Shown piece after piece: positions 25,209 through 32,838 of a stretch of 64,000 nucleotides of DNA (position 1 is its first letter; every line of letters starts with the position of its first letter). The DNA is from Paenibacillus eucommiae (GTDB lineage: Bacteria; Bacillota; Bacilli; Paenibacillales; NBRC-103111). The position numbers were made by a program, and so were the translations under genes. The notes under the pieces were generated by a model that was given only the letters and a program-made list of their open reading frames with translations, had not been told where the DNA came from and ran no database searches. The stretch is taken from positions 62,001 through 126,000 of the forward strand of contig NZ_JAGGLB010000022.1 of NCBI RefSeq assembly GCF_017874215.1, written 5' to 3'.

Positions 25209-26123
25209 TCATTTTTTGCGATTAATATAGAGTGCTTGATATTCGGTTGGAGAAATGCCGAAGCTATTGCGAAATGCCTTGCTGAATGTATGAATCGATT
25301 GATACTGAAGCTTTTCGGCAATTTGGGTAACATTCAAATCCCCATTCTTCAGCCATTCAATTGCTTTCTCGAAGCGCTTGCGATTGTAGTAATCCTTGAT
25401 CGTGAGCCCCACTTCTTTGGAGAAAATATGCGATAGGTATGAGTAGCTATAGTACAGCTCAGCAGCTATTTGGGGAAGCTCCGTGATCCTATGCAGGTTG
25501 ACATCAATATAATTAATGACTTCATATACGATCTGCTTTGTTTCATCCACCTTGGGCTGAGGCTCATACTGAGTTTCCCAACTCTCATAAAAGCTGCGGT
25601 AACCTAACACAATGATCTGCTGCAAATAGGTATTAATCATAAGCGTAGAGTAATTTTTCAAATTAATTAGTTCGTTGAAAATGTTGATAAAGGGCACATC
25701 TATGCTCAGATTATCCTGTACCAAGGGCTTTTTAGTTTGATCAAACATTTTTCTGACGTGAGTCATTGCATGCTGTCCGTCTGTCTCGCTATGAAAGTTA
25801 AAGCCTACATAAAAAAAACGAAAAGGCTCGGCCGCATCCGCTTTGCCATTGTGAAGCTCACCAGGAAGGCTGAGAAAAATATCTCCCTCCTGCACCGGGT
25901 AAGCTTTGCCATTCGTATAAAAAATACCTTTACCGGAAACCACATAGCTGATTTCATAGCATAATTGCAAGTGTTCACCGATGGTGTAGCCTGCCTGACT
26001 GCTTAAATCACCAATCTGATACAAATAGATCGACTCATACTGCTGAGGATCATAGAAATAAACATTATCGAAATGAAATTTTATTTGTTTATCTGCATTT
26101 TCATTTTTTCTATTGATCTTCAT
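25209..26123 (-). CDS. AraC family transcriptional regulator (paralogue 2)
   Basis: A 304-residue AraC regulator, same length as the gene at 19.9-20.8 kb and close to it along its whole length (VSGKGIFYTNGKAYPVQEGD; NTYLQQIIVLGYRSFY; FSKAFRNSFGISPTEYQ). Cupin sensor at the N-terminus, double helix-turn-helix at about 205-300. I place the start at ATG 26123, which matches the paralogue's MKIN, instead of GTG 26129. Its neighbours downstream are the dehydrogenase and isomerase genes. The two regulators probably respond to related sugars and may cross-act on each other's targets. Confidence 0.9.
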   Translation of the reverse strand: MKINRKNENADKQIKFHFDNVYFYDPQQYESIYLYQIGDLSSQAGYTIGEHLQLCYEISYVVSGKGIFYTNGKAYPVQEGDIFLSLPGELHNGKADAAEPFRFFYVGFNFHSETDGQHAMTHVRKMFDQTKKPLVQDNLSIDVPFINIFNELINLKNYSTLMINTYLQQIIVLGYRSFYESWETQYEPQPKVDETKQIVYEVINYIDVNLHRITELPQIAAELYYSYSYLSHIFSKEVGLTIKDYYNRKRFEKAIEWLKNGDLNVTQIAEKLQYQSIHTFSKAFRNSFGISPTEYQALYINRKK

Positions 26124-26170
26124 TTTCACTGTCCCCCAGGAATGAACGGTTAAGCACCGCTGTAATCAAT

Positions 26171-26199
26171 AGTATAAGGATTAGAACGCTTGGAGACAA
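26171..26199 (-). promoter_or_regulatory. Sigma-A-type promoter of AraC paralogue 2
   Basis: On the minus strand TTGTCT (26194-26199), 17-base spacer, TATACT (26171-26176), aligned with the promoter of AraC paralogue 1. Confidence 0.75.
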
Positions 26200-26218
26200 C
26201 CTCTGGGGAAGTCAAATG

Positions 26219-26772
26219 TCTTGCGACGTCCTTCGATGAGCGTGTTCATTTGATGAGGGTGTTCATTACGATGGTGCGTTGCGGAGGGAATGGCTGTGGG
26301 CTCCAGCCGCTGTTAAAGATTTGTTCCTTTAAATGGGATGGATGAGGAGGTTGGAACAAATGCATGTTAACCTTTCAACATTGAGCGCGCGCCACCCCTA
26401 CTGCTACTTTAGCGATGTTTTTCATCGCTAAAAGCACCAGGTCCGCTCCACATCCTTACTTTAACGATGAAAATCATCGTTAAATCCCTGTTATCCAACC
26501 AGATGGTGGCGTCTGACCTCTTTTAACGATGAAAAACATCATTAACGTGCTGATTGACCTGAAAACCCTTACTTTAACGATGAAAAATATCGTTAAGTGG
26601 GGTACATGCTCATTTCGGCTGAGTGCGGGCCGCTACTAGGCTGCTACTATGCGGCTGCTAACGTTCATCCTCACACATCCCTTCCCCGTCCCTCCTTCTC
26701 AGCTACAAAGTGCCGAATGTACCACGCTCAGAAGGACTGACAGCAGACGTTTATTTCCTGAATGAAAGGGAT
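26219..26772. repeat. Composite hairpin repeat element, copy C, with four internal palindromes
   Basis: This fills the 775-base gap between AraC paralogue 2 and the AbrB-type gene. The left arm (CTTGCGACGTCCTTCGATGA, then GCGTTGCGGAGGGAATGG and GCTCCAGCCGCTGTTAAAG) and right arm (CACACATCCCTTCCCC, then CTCAGCTACAAAG, tail GAAAGGGATA) match copy B. In the loop lie four palindromes at 26408-26432, 26460-26484, 26522-26546 and 26573-26597 with TTTAACGAT/ATCGTTAAA arms, colinear with copy A. It looks like one repeat family inserted inside another. Confidence 0.85.
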
Positions 26773-26830
26773 AGCGGCCATAAGGAAAATCTGCGATTAA
26801 TTTCTGATTCGCTCAGAGAATTATTTCACA

Positions 26831-26868
26831 AAAAAAGCCAGTATACGATTGGGTACCGTGTACTGGCC
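26831..26868 (-). terminator. Terminator after AbrB-type gene
   Basis: Read on the minus strand: GCCAGTACACG, short loop, CGTATACTGGC and then TTTTTTTGTG. Classical rho-independent shape 30 bases past the stop. Confidence 0.85.
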
Positions 26869-26898
26869 ACTTACTCTTTATACAACATTGTATGAGTG

Positions 26899-27162
26899 CT
26901 ATTTGGCTTCAGTCTGCTTAACAAGCTCCGAAAGTTCATCCAGACAAGCTCTGCTGATCATTTTACCTTTGAAATAAATGAGATCTTCGGCATTACCGGA
27001 AAAAATACAAGCAGGCTCGTATTTCTTAAGCATGATTCGTTCGCCATCCACATAGATCTCCAGCGAATCCTTCTCCTCAATGCCTAATGTACGACGCAAT
27101 TCAATGGGAATTACAATACGTCCCAGTTCATCTACTTTTCTGACAATACCTGTCGATTTCAT
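26899..27162 (-). CDS. AbrB/SpoVT-family transition-state regulator
   Basis: An 87-residue DNA-binding protein. The N-terminal swapped-hairpin domain MKSTGIVRKVDELGRIVIP followed by IELRRTLGI is the AbrB/Abh signature. The C-terminal part (ACIFSGNAEDLIYFKGKMIS) resembles the C-domain of AbrB and Abh, which mediates tetramer formation. Such regulators repress stationary-phase genes during growth. The gene stands alone with its own terminator; AAAGGGTGA is the ribosome site. Which paralogue (AbrB, Abh or another) cannot be decided. Confidence 0.9.
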   Translation of the reverse strand: MKSTGIVRKVDELGRIVIPIELRRTLGIEEKDSLEIYVDGERIMLKKYEPACIFSGNAEDLIYFKGKMISRACLDELSELVKQTEAK

Positions 27163-27317
27163 ATATATTCACCCTTTACCCTAAGTGTAATCTAATAATG
27201 ACAAATATGAAGTACGACAATATTCGACATACTTCTTGTAATTATTACATTTAACTTGAATTCTACCTCTGCAGGCTTTTTCTGTCAACTTTTAATCATA
27301 GTGGGATACTTCTTTTT

Positions 27318-27400
27318 GGTGTCATTTGATGTGCTATTCATTACGGGGGGGCATGGGGAGGGAATGGATATGGGCTCCAACTTCTGTTAAAGTCGCGTTC
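27318..27400. repeat. Composite repeat element, copy D (fragment)
   Basis: A degenerate left arm: GTGTCATTTGATGTGC, then GGAGGGAATGG and GGGCTCCAACTTCTGTTAAAG, aligning with the head and GGAGGGAA...GCTCC...CTGTTAAAG core of copies A-C and E. No right arm is visible. The remaining gap (27163-27521) holds only this and the purU terminator. Confidence 0.6.
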
Positions 27401-27459
27401 CTTGTATGTACTTGGTATATGTAATTTCTTCTTTCTTTCTTTTGTTCCACACTCAATAA

Positions 27460-27493
27460 GAAAAAGACACCTTACATGGCTAGTAAGATGCCT
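27460..27493 (-). terminator. Terminator after purU
   Basis: On the minus strand AGGCATCTTAC, 7-base loop, GTAAGGTGTCT and TTTTCTT, 29 bases past the stop codon. Confidence 0.8.
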
Positions 27494-27521
27494 GGTGCTT
27501 CTATACCGCTTTGTTCTGGAT

Positions 27522-28421
27522 CTAATTGAAAACAACTGTTTTATTATTATGAACAAGGACACGATCTTCCACATGCCAAGCAACTGCTCTGGCGAGCACG
27601 ATGCGTTCAATATGGCGGCCGATACGCTTTAAATCCTCTACATTATCGCGATGGCTTACACGCTGTACGTCTTGTTCAATGATCGGACCTCCGTCGAGCT
27701 CCTCTGTCACATAATGGGCGGTGGCGCCAATGATTTTGACACCCCGGTTATGCGCCTGAGCATACGGCTTGCCGCCGACAAAAGCAGGCAGGAAGGAGTG
27801 ATGGATATTAATAATCCGGTTGCTAAAATGCTGCAAGAACGTTGGCGAAATAATCTGCATATACCTCGCCAAAATGATAACGTCAATATTCTCTCCAACG
27901 GCATCCAGCTGCTTTTGTTCAGCTTCTGCCTTGGTATCGGCCGTCACAGGGATGTGTATAAATGGAATGCCAAACGGCTCCACTAATGGCTGCAAATCGG
28001 GATGATTACTAATAACCATCGCGATATCCGCATCCAGATCTCCAGCACGCCAATGCCACAGAAGCTCCAGCAAGCAATGATCCTCTTTGGAAACAAAGAT
28101 CGCCAAGCGCTTCTTCCGGCTGGCTAAAGTTATCATCCAGTCCATCTGGAATCTGGAAGCAACGCCTGTGAAATCGGTTCTAAGCTGCTCCACCCGGCTT
28201 GAGATCTCCGGCAAATCAAACTCTATGCGGATGAAGAACATACCGCCCTCAGGATCCATGGTATACTGATCCGATTGCAAAATATTAGCCTCATGCTCGT
28301 ACAAAAATTGCGATACCGCAGCTACAATACCTGATTGATCCGGACAAGAAATCAGCATCCTTGCGCGGTTTTGTGCCGCATTCCTTCCTGCGGGGGGAAT
28401 GCGATTAATAATTTGACTCAT
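27522..28421 (-). CDS. purU: Formyltetrahydrofolate deformylase
   Basis: A 299-residue enzyme that hydrolyses 10-formyltetrahydrofolate to tetrahydrofolate and formate. An ACT-type domain occupies about 20-100 (MLISCPDQSGIVAAVSQFLY), and the formyltransferase-fold domain follows with the Asn-His-Asp active-site text IINIHHSFLPAFVGG and ELDGGPII. FVSKEDHCLLELLWHW is characteristic of PurU. AGGAGG at 28431-28436 supports the start at 28421. The upstream gene on the same strand, endonuclease IV, ends 23 bases earlier, so they are likely co-transcribed, though no shared pathway is evident. Confidence 0.95.
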   Translation of the reverse strand: MSQIINRIPPAGRNAAQNRARMLISCPDQSGIVAAVSQFLYEHEANILQSDQYTMDPEGGMFFIRIEFDLPEISSRVEQLRTDFTGVASRFQMDWMITLASRKKRLAIFVSKEDHCLLELLWHWRAGDLDADIAMVISNHPDLQPLVEPFGIPFIHIPVTADTKAEAEQKQLDAVGENIDVIILARYMQIISPTFLQHFSNRIINIHHSFLPAFVGGKPYAQAHNRGVKIIGATAHYVTEELDGGPIIEQDVQRVSHRDNVEDLKRIGRHIERIVLARAVAWHVEDRVLVHNNKTVVFN

Positions 28422-28444
28422 GTGTAGGTTTCCTCCTATGACTG

Positions 28445-29572
28445 TTAAGCGAGCCGTAGTGCATTCTTTCCGGCCAACCAAATCGTTAAGCGTTGATTAA
28501 TTTGCTCTTCTGTTAATTCAGGAAACAGACGCTCTTCTACGATCGTGTCGTACAAGCGCTCCATAGGCTCGCGGCTGTCTTCTTTTTTCGCTTTTGCATC
28601 TGTCTTTAGCAATTCCCAAGTGTTCAATACAAAATCCCGATGGGCTATGCCTTTTTTGTCAAACATGAAATCGATTCGCTCTACTTGGTCCAGAAATTCT
28701 CCGCCAAAGCGTTCACTAAGGTTGCCGCTCAGCAATGCAATTTCCGCTTCATACATCGGACGCTTCGTTTTCTCTTCTTTACCAATCCAAGGCGTTTCAA
28801 GAATCATCGGCAGATGCAGCAGCTTCTCATGATGTACGATGTTATTCATCGCTTCGTAGCCGATCCAGCCTGAACCTACTGGGGTATGACGGTCTTTACT
28901 GGCGCCGCGCGGATTTTTGCTGTCGTTCAGATGAAGGACCGCAATCCGGTCCAAACCAACAATTCGGTCGAATTGCTCCAGTACGCCCTCCAAATCATGC
29001 ACAATATCATAACCAGCGTCATGCACGTGACATGTATCGAAGCAGATGGTCAATTTTTCATTATGAGTCACTTTGTCTATAATTGCAGCCAGCTCTTCAA
29101 AGCTTCTGCCAATCTCGCTACCTTTGCCGGCCATTGTTTCCAAAGCAATATTGACATTCGTATCCTTAACTCCATCCAGCACGGCGTTCAAGCCTTCAGC
29201 GATACGGGCAATTCCATATTCCGCATCTTTATCGGTAAAAGCACCGGGATGCAGAACAATATTGCGTACACCTATATAATCGGTTCTCCGGATTTCTTCC
29301 TGCAGAAAGTTCACAGCAAGCTCAAACGTGCTTTCCTTGTAAGAGCCCAGATTAATAATATAAGGCGCATGAACTACGATTTCATCAATCCCGCCCTCAC
29401 TCATCAATGCTTTGCCTTCTTCAATAAATTGTGATTCAATTGGCTTGCGCCGGGTATTTTGTGGAGCTCCTGTGTAAATCATAAAACTAGAGGAACCATA
29501 GGTTGCGGCTTCTTGCGCAGCATTCAACAATCCTTTATCTGAAAATGATACGTGCGATCCTATCTTTGGCAT
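28445..29572 (-). CDS. nfo: Deoxyribonuclease IV (endonuclease IV) with C-terminal extension
   Basis: A 375-residue AP endonuclease that cuts 5' to abasic sites in DNA base-excision repair. MPKIGSHVSFSDKGLLNAA, then VHAPYIINLGS, LHPGAF, ALETMAGKGSEIG, ICFDTCHVHDAGYD and HLNDSKNPRGASKDRHTPVGSG (here split as HLNDSKNPRGASKDRH) give the complete set of zinc-ligand motifs of the TIM barrel. The catalytic part ends near residue 295; the remaining 80 residues (VLNTWELLKTDAKAKKEDSR..., ending KNALRLA) go beyond the usual 280-300 length. The function of that tail is unknown. Confidence 0.95.
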   Translation of the reverse strand: MPKIGSHVSFSDKGLLNAAQEAATYGSSSFMIYTGAPQNTRRKPIESQFIEEGKALMSEGGIDEIVVHAPYIINLGSYKESTFELAVNFLQEEIRRTDYIGVRNIVLHPGAFTDKDAEYGIARIAEGLNAVLDGVKDTNVNIALETMAGKGSEIGRSFEELAAIIDKVTHNEKLTICFDTCHVHDAGYDIVHDLEGVLEQFDRIVGLDRIAVLHLNDSKNPRGASKDRHTPVGSGWIGYEAMNNIVHHEKLLHLPMILETPWIGKEEKTKRPMYEAEIALLSGNLSERFGGEFLDQVERIDFMFDKKGIAHRDFVLNTWELLKTDAKAKKEDSREPMERLYDTIVEERLFPELTEEQINQRLTIWLAGKNALRLA

Positions 29573-29705
29573 GTTATTGCTCCTTTTCTATCAATCTTTA
29601 CTTGAAGGTGCTACTTTACTATTTTACAAGGAATGTCGCAAGAAATCTAGAAATAAGGTATAATTCTTAAATATAAAGTAAATGTATACGAGGTGACATT
29701 ATAGA

Positions 29706-30143
29706 ATGGATGATGTAAGCAACTCTTTTTTTATGTGGTTCATTATATTTTGGGTGTGTCTGCTAGTTGTGTTCATGGGAATCGGCGGCTTTTTTATGTT
29801 CCGCAAATTTCTTAAGGTGCTGCCGAAGGAAGACGGAAAGTCCAAGCTGGATTGGCAAAATTATTACGTGGAATCTTCCAGACATCTGTGGACAGAGGAA
29901 TCCAAAAGCTTTCTGGACCGCTTAGTTTCACCAGTCCCCTCTCCCTTCAGGGATATCGCCAAGCATTCCATTGCCGCCAAAATTGGTGAAGTAGCCCTAG
30001 ACGAAGGTGCATCCGAAGTAACGCGTGACCACTGCATCAAAGGTTACATTCTGGCGACGCCGCGGCGTGATTACAAGAGTCTGATTTCCTTCCTCGAAAA
30101 GCAAAAAATTGATTACAGTGCTCACCAAAACCTGCTGAACTAA
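29706..30143 (+). CDS. DUF2621 family membrane-anchored protein
   Basis: A 145-residue protein with one N-terminal membrane helix (about 9-33) and a soluble part with LDWQNYYVESSRHLWTEESK and KHSIAAKIGEVALDEG, which I recognise as the DUF2621 family conserved in Bacillales. No function is established from sequence. ATG 29706 lies 14 bases after a GAGGTGA ribosome site (29691-29697), a longer than ideal spacing. A perfect terminator follows directly. Confidence 0.85.
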   Translation: MDDVSNSFFMWFIIFWVCLLVVFMGIGGFFMFRKFLKVLPKEDGKSKLDWQNYYVESSRHLWTEESKSFLDRLVSPVPSPFRDIAKHSIAAKIGEVALDEGASEVTRDHCIKGYILATPRRDYKSLISFLEKQKIDYSAHQNLLN

Positions 30144-30145
30144 AA

Positions 30146-30174
30146 ACAACCTGGCCTAGGCCAGGTTGTTTTTG
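30146..30174 (+). terminator. Terminator after DUF2621 gene
   Basis: Perfect palindrome AACAACCTGG-CCTAGG-CCAGGTTGTT followed by TTT, immediately after the stop codon. Confidence 0.9.
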
Positions 30175-30214
30175 TGCTGTACCACCCCAAAAAGGTATTG
30201 CTGCCTTTCATTCG

Positions 30215-30468
30215 CTAATTCTTTTCAAGCAAGCGTTCGATCTCCTCTTCATTCAGCTTGGTCAGTTTGGCAACCATCGAGATATCCAGCCCTTCTTTCA
30301 ACATGTTATGAGCGACTTCGATCTTCCCCTCGATCTTGCCTTCAAGCTTGCCTTCAAGCTTTCCTTTCAGTATACCTTCCCGTTCGCCATCCTTCCAGAC
30401 TTTGGGATCGATCAGTGTGTCCCACATTTTATTGACCTCCTCGTTTAACTCAGGATACGGATCGTCTC
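30215..30468 (-). pseudogene. C-terminal fragment of an Rpn/PD-(D/E)XK transposase-family protein
   Basis: The frame is open from a stop at about 30470 and reads RDDPYPELNEEVNKMWDTLI then KVWKDGEREGILKGK, a GKLEGKLEGKIEGKIE run and a helical end (ISMVAKLTKLNEEEIERLLEKN). This is the tail of the Rpn family of recombination-promoting nuclease/putative transposases, normally near 300 residues; the nuclease domain is missing. A methionine at 30427 happens to have a GAGGAGG before it, so a 70-residue peptide could be made, but I judge it a remnant. Confidence 0.7.
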
Positions 30469-30535
30469 TTCAATTAAGCCTTTTTTCGATAACCTAAATG
30501 ATAAAATAGGTCTTTAGGCTATCCAAAACATCTGT

Positions 30536-30595
30536 TATACTAACTCTTACAATAGAATGGCTATAAGGGTGGTCGGCTAATCTCCCGGAAGGGAG
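30536..30595 (+). promoter_or_regulatory. Promoter and ribosome-site hairpin of toxin gene
   Basis: A -10 TATACT (30536-30541) with a weak -35 around TTAGGC, then a leader whose Shine-Dalgarno GGGAG (30591-30595) pairs with CTCCC (30582-30586) through a GGAA tetraloop. Sequestered ribosome sites are usual for type I toxin mRNAs. Confidence 0.55.
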
Positions 30596-30603
30596 GTGAT
30601 GCT

Positions 30604-30687
30604 ATGGAAGTATACCAGGCTTTGACGCTGATGATTTCATTTGCGGCTTTGGTTGTGTTGATACTTTCTTTCCATAATAGGAAATAG
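30604..30687 (+). CDS. Putative holin-like type I toxin, 27 residues
   Basis: The peptide MEVYQALTLMISFAALVVLI LSFHNRK (27 residues) has a short N-terminus, one membrane helix and a basic tail, the pattern of the putative holin-like toxin family (TxpA/BsrG-related) found widely in Bacillales. It is too short for routine gene calling. The ATG follows GGGAGGTGATGCT. The convergent minus-strand promoter at 30806-30834 faces it and would give an overlapping antisense RNA. Such toxins insert in the membrane when the antitoxin RNA is lost. Confidence 0.75.
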   Translation: MEVYQALTLMISFAALVVLILSFHNRK

Positions 30688-30689
30688 AC

Positions 30690-30805
30690 CGCCCTGTGAG
30701 AAGGTTAACGGTCTATTCCTGACATAACACCTATTTCAAGCCACCGCCCTTAAAAGCGGCTGTTGTGCTTGGGAGTCGGTTACCGCCGATTCCCTATTTA
30801 TGTTT
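30690..30805 (-). ncRNA. Putative antisense antitoxin RNA (RatA-like)
   Basis: A good promoter on the minus strand (see the entry at 30806) would start RNA near 30800 running toward and across the 3' end of the toxin gene. The region contains self-complementary stretches (AATCGGCGGTAACCGACT; AGCCGCTTTTAAGGGCGGT) that would fold. The left end is not defined and is drawn at the toxin stop. Confidence 0.5.
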
Positions 30806-30834
30806 ATTATAATACGAATAATTTATACATGCAA
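30806..30834 (-). promoter_or_regulatory. Antisense RNA promoter
   Basis: On the minus strand -35 TTGCAT (30829-30834), 17-base spacer, -10 TATAAT (30806-30811). A strong sigma-A-type promoter pointing toward the toxin gene with no protein gene behind it. Confidence 0.7.
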
Positions 30835-30914
30835 TAAATTAGTGCGGATCTATAATTTGGAAGCGAGAGCAATTCGAATATTCCTCCTTATCCGATTGCC
30901 TGTCGCCTGTGCAT

Positions 30915-32036
30915 CTACCCGATCTGCAGCTTGATAAAGCGGATATTACCGACTCCATCCTCTACAGCCCAGAAGGAAATATACCAGGAACCGTCCTGCA
31001 GCCGGCAAATACTTGGAGCTCCGAATTTCAGCACGGTGAAGTTCCCTACCATATCTTCGCTGCTTGAGGTTAAATTCGTAATCCGGTTACCCCACAGCGC
31101 TATTTGCTCTTCATTAATCCACTCACCGCCCTCAAGGTGTGAGATATTAGCCCATAATCCAGGCTCATCCATTCTGCGGTATACAGTTAACAGCCGCCCA
31201 TCGTCAAGCTGTGCCACATTTAAGGTTTGGCCGTACAAGCCTGTGGACTTAGGAGATGAGAATGGTTTGCCTCTCCCATCGCTAACAACGTATTGATTAG
31301 GCAAGTCGCGCGCCTCATGCTCATTATAGGCCCAAGCGGCAGCAAGCAGCCTTCCGTCAGCCAATTCCACTATTTTGGATTCCCAATAAATAATCTGGTT
31401 TTGATCATCCACCATAACATCCTGATAGGATGGCCATGTCTTTCCTTGATCGTCCGACTCCAGAGCGACCATTTTCATTCCGTTCGGGCAGTATCCATCC
31501 CAGCCTCTCCAAGTGGAGGTCGGCAGCAGCCAGCTTCCGTCGCGCAGCGGAACAATGGCTGAGGTCATTTCAAAGCTGGGTCCGACGAGCGGAGGATCAA
31601 TCTGCTCGGGAGCATCCCAGGAAGCTCCACCGTCCCGTGAACGGAAAAGCAGCAATTCAACCTCAACAAACCCCAGATTTTCTGGATTAGCCAGGCCCTG
31701 ACCTGTACGGGAACGATCATGACGGATCACGAAAGCGACGACTTCTCCATCCTTTCCATGTGAAAGCCTGGCAGCTTCTGAGGTCACACGATCCGGAGTG
31801 CCCGGGTACAGGCGACCTTCGAAATTCCAAGTCTCGCCCTGATCCTTCGAGCGGGCCAGACACGTGTGCAGATCCTCCGCCTCGAAAGCTTGACCGATGC
31901 AGAATGACGCCAGCAGCTCACCATTATCCAATTGTATGACAGAAGGAAAATATGCCTGTTTACTGTACACATGCGGCATCGGATTGCGGTACAAAATCCC
32001 TTCACTAACACGTTCAATAGTTGGGTTCGTCATCAT
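30915..32036 (-). CDS. Sialidase-fold (BNR/Asp-box) exo-glycosidase-like protein
   Basis: A 373-residue cytoplasmic protein (no signal peptide) of the sialidase/neuraminidase superfamily. Asp boxes are visible as ARSKDQGETW, FRSRDGGASW and LESDDQGKTW; FEMTSAIVPLRDGSWLLPTS and DGRLLTVYRR are further blades of the beta-propeller. Family members act on various glycans or glycan derivatives, not only sialic acid. AAAAGGA fits a start at 32036 or 32033 better than at 32042. It lies beyond two FadR-type regulator genes on the same strand, and a TGGT-ACCA palindrome sits in its promoter region. Confidence 0.8.
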   Translation of the reverse strand: MMTNPTIERVSEGILYRNPMPHVYSKQAYFPSVIQLDNGELLASFCIGQAFEAEDLHTCLARSKDQGETWNFEGRLYPGTPDRVTSEAARLSHGKDGEVVAFVIRHDRSRTGQGLANPENLGFVEVELLLFRSRDGGASWDAPEQIDPPLVGPSFEMTSAIVPLRDGSWLLPTSTWRGWDGYCPNGMKMVALESDDQGKTWPSYQDVMVDDQNQIIYWESKIVELADGRLLAAAWAYNEHEARDLPNQYVVSDGRGKPFSSPKSTGLYGQTLNVAQLDDGRLLTVYRRMDEPGLWANISHLEGGEWINEEQIALWGNRITNLTSSSEDMVGNFTVLKFGAPSICRLQDGSWYISFWAVEDGVGNIRFIKLQIG

Positions 32037-32091
32037 GATCATTCCTTTTCATCATTTTTGTTTCATAATTGTATTTGGTAAGTATATACTA

Positions 32092-32102
32092 TGGTCTAAC
32101 CA
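32092..32102. promoter_or_regulatory. FadR/GntR-type operator candidate
   Basis: TGGTCTAACCA, an 11-bp TGGTNNNACCA palindrome as bound by FadR-subfamily GntR proteins, 56 bases upstream of the sialidase-like gene and next to AGTATATACT. Two FadR-type regulator genes are adjacent. Confidence 0.5.
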
Positions 32103-32166
32103 ATATTAATATAGCACAACTCAAGTGCCGGATCAACGAAAATATATCCGGCTCTTTCTTGCTGCT

Positions 32167-32829
32167 CTAAGGGTCTATCAAGTGTTTTCTCAACAACTGC
32201 TTGGCTTCCTCAAGATGTCCATCCTGCAATAATTGCAGCAGCTCGAGATGATCCCGAATGGTCGGGTTGCGATCTATTTTCCTGCCTTCATTTGTATGTA
32301 GGATAAGTCTGAAATAATCGTGAATTACAGATACCAGTTGATCGAACAAGTCGTTATTCGTCAGCTTCAGCAGTTGCCTGTGAAAGTCATAGTCATACTG
32401 CACGAATTCCGCCAGGGAAATGTCAGCATTCTGCGAATTCGCCACGATATGCCGAAGCTCCTCGTAATCCTGTTCCTTCGCATTAATGACAATATAATCT
32501 AGCGCGGCTAGCTCCAGCATCATTCGAAAACCAACTAATTGATCATCCTGTTTAGCTCCAGGTCCCCATAATGAAACGATTTGCTGAAAAAAAGCGGTTA
32601 AGTTTCGTTCAGCAATAAACACACCTTTGCCCTGAATTTTGACGATCATTCCCAGAGTTTCAAGCTGATTAAGCGCCTCTCTGACAACCGTCCGGCTCAC
32701 CTGTAATTTCTCGGCAAGCTCTCGCTCTGTAGGCAGCTGGTCACCGGGATTCAATTGCCGGTCTGTGATATATTTTTTTATTTGTTCGCTGGCCATTTGG
32801 CTTAGCAGGTTGCGCTGCATCATGTCCAT
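32167..32829 (-). CDS. GntR/FadR family transcriptional regulator
   Basis: A 220-residue repressor-type protein: winged helix-turn-helix at about 10-75 (LNPGDQLPTERELAEKLQVS, RTVVREALNQLE) and an all-helical FCD ligand domain (HRQLLKLTNNDLFDQLVSVI). Such proteins sense sugar acids or other small carboxylates. It starts nine bases after a homologous regulator gene, a tandem pair, and precedes the sialidase-like gene. The TGGTCTAACCA site downstream is a possible target. Confidence 0.9.
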   Translation of the reverse strand: MDMMQRNLLSQMASEQIKKYITDRQLNPGDQLPTERELAEKLQVSRTVVREALNQLETLGMIVKIQGKGVFIAERNLTAFFQQIVSLWGPGAKQDDQLVGFRMMLELAALDYIVINAKEQDYEELRHIVANSQNADISLAEFVQYDYDFHRQLLKLTNNDLFDQLVSVIHDYFRLILHTNEGRKIDRNPTIRDHLELLQLLQDGHLEEAKQLLRKHLIDP

Positions 32830-32838
32830 GTTTCAATC

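Noticed and set aside
27522..28421. Link between purU and the formyltransferase of the glycan cluster
   Set aside because: PurU consumes 10-formyl-tetrahydrofolate and is 26 kb away with endonuclease IV; no shared regulation is visible.
30215..30427. 70-codon frame as an intact gene
   Set aside because: The frame continues upstream to about 30468 with family-typical residues, and only the C-terminal tail of the Rpn family is present; listed as a remnant instead.
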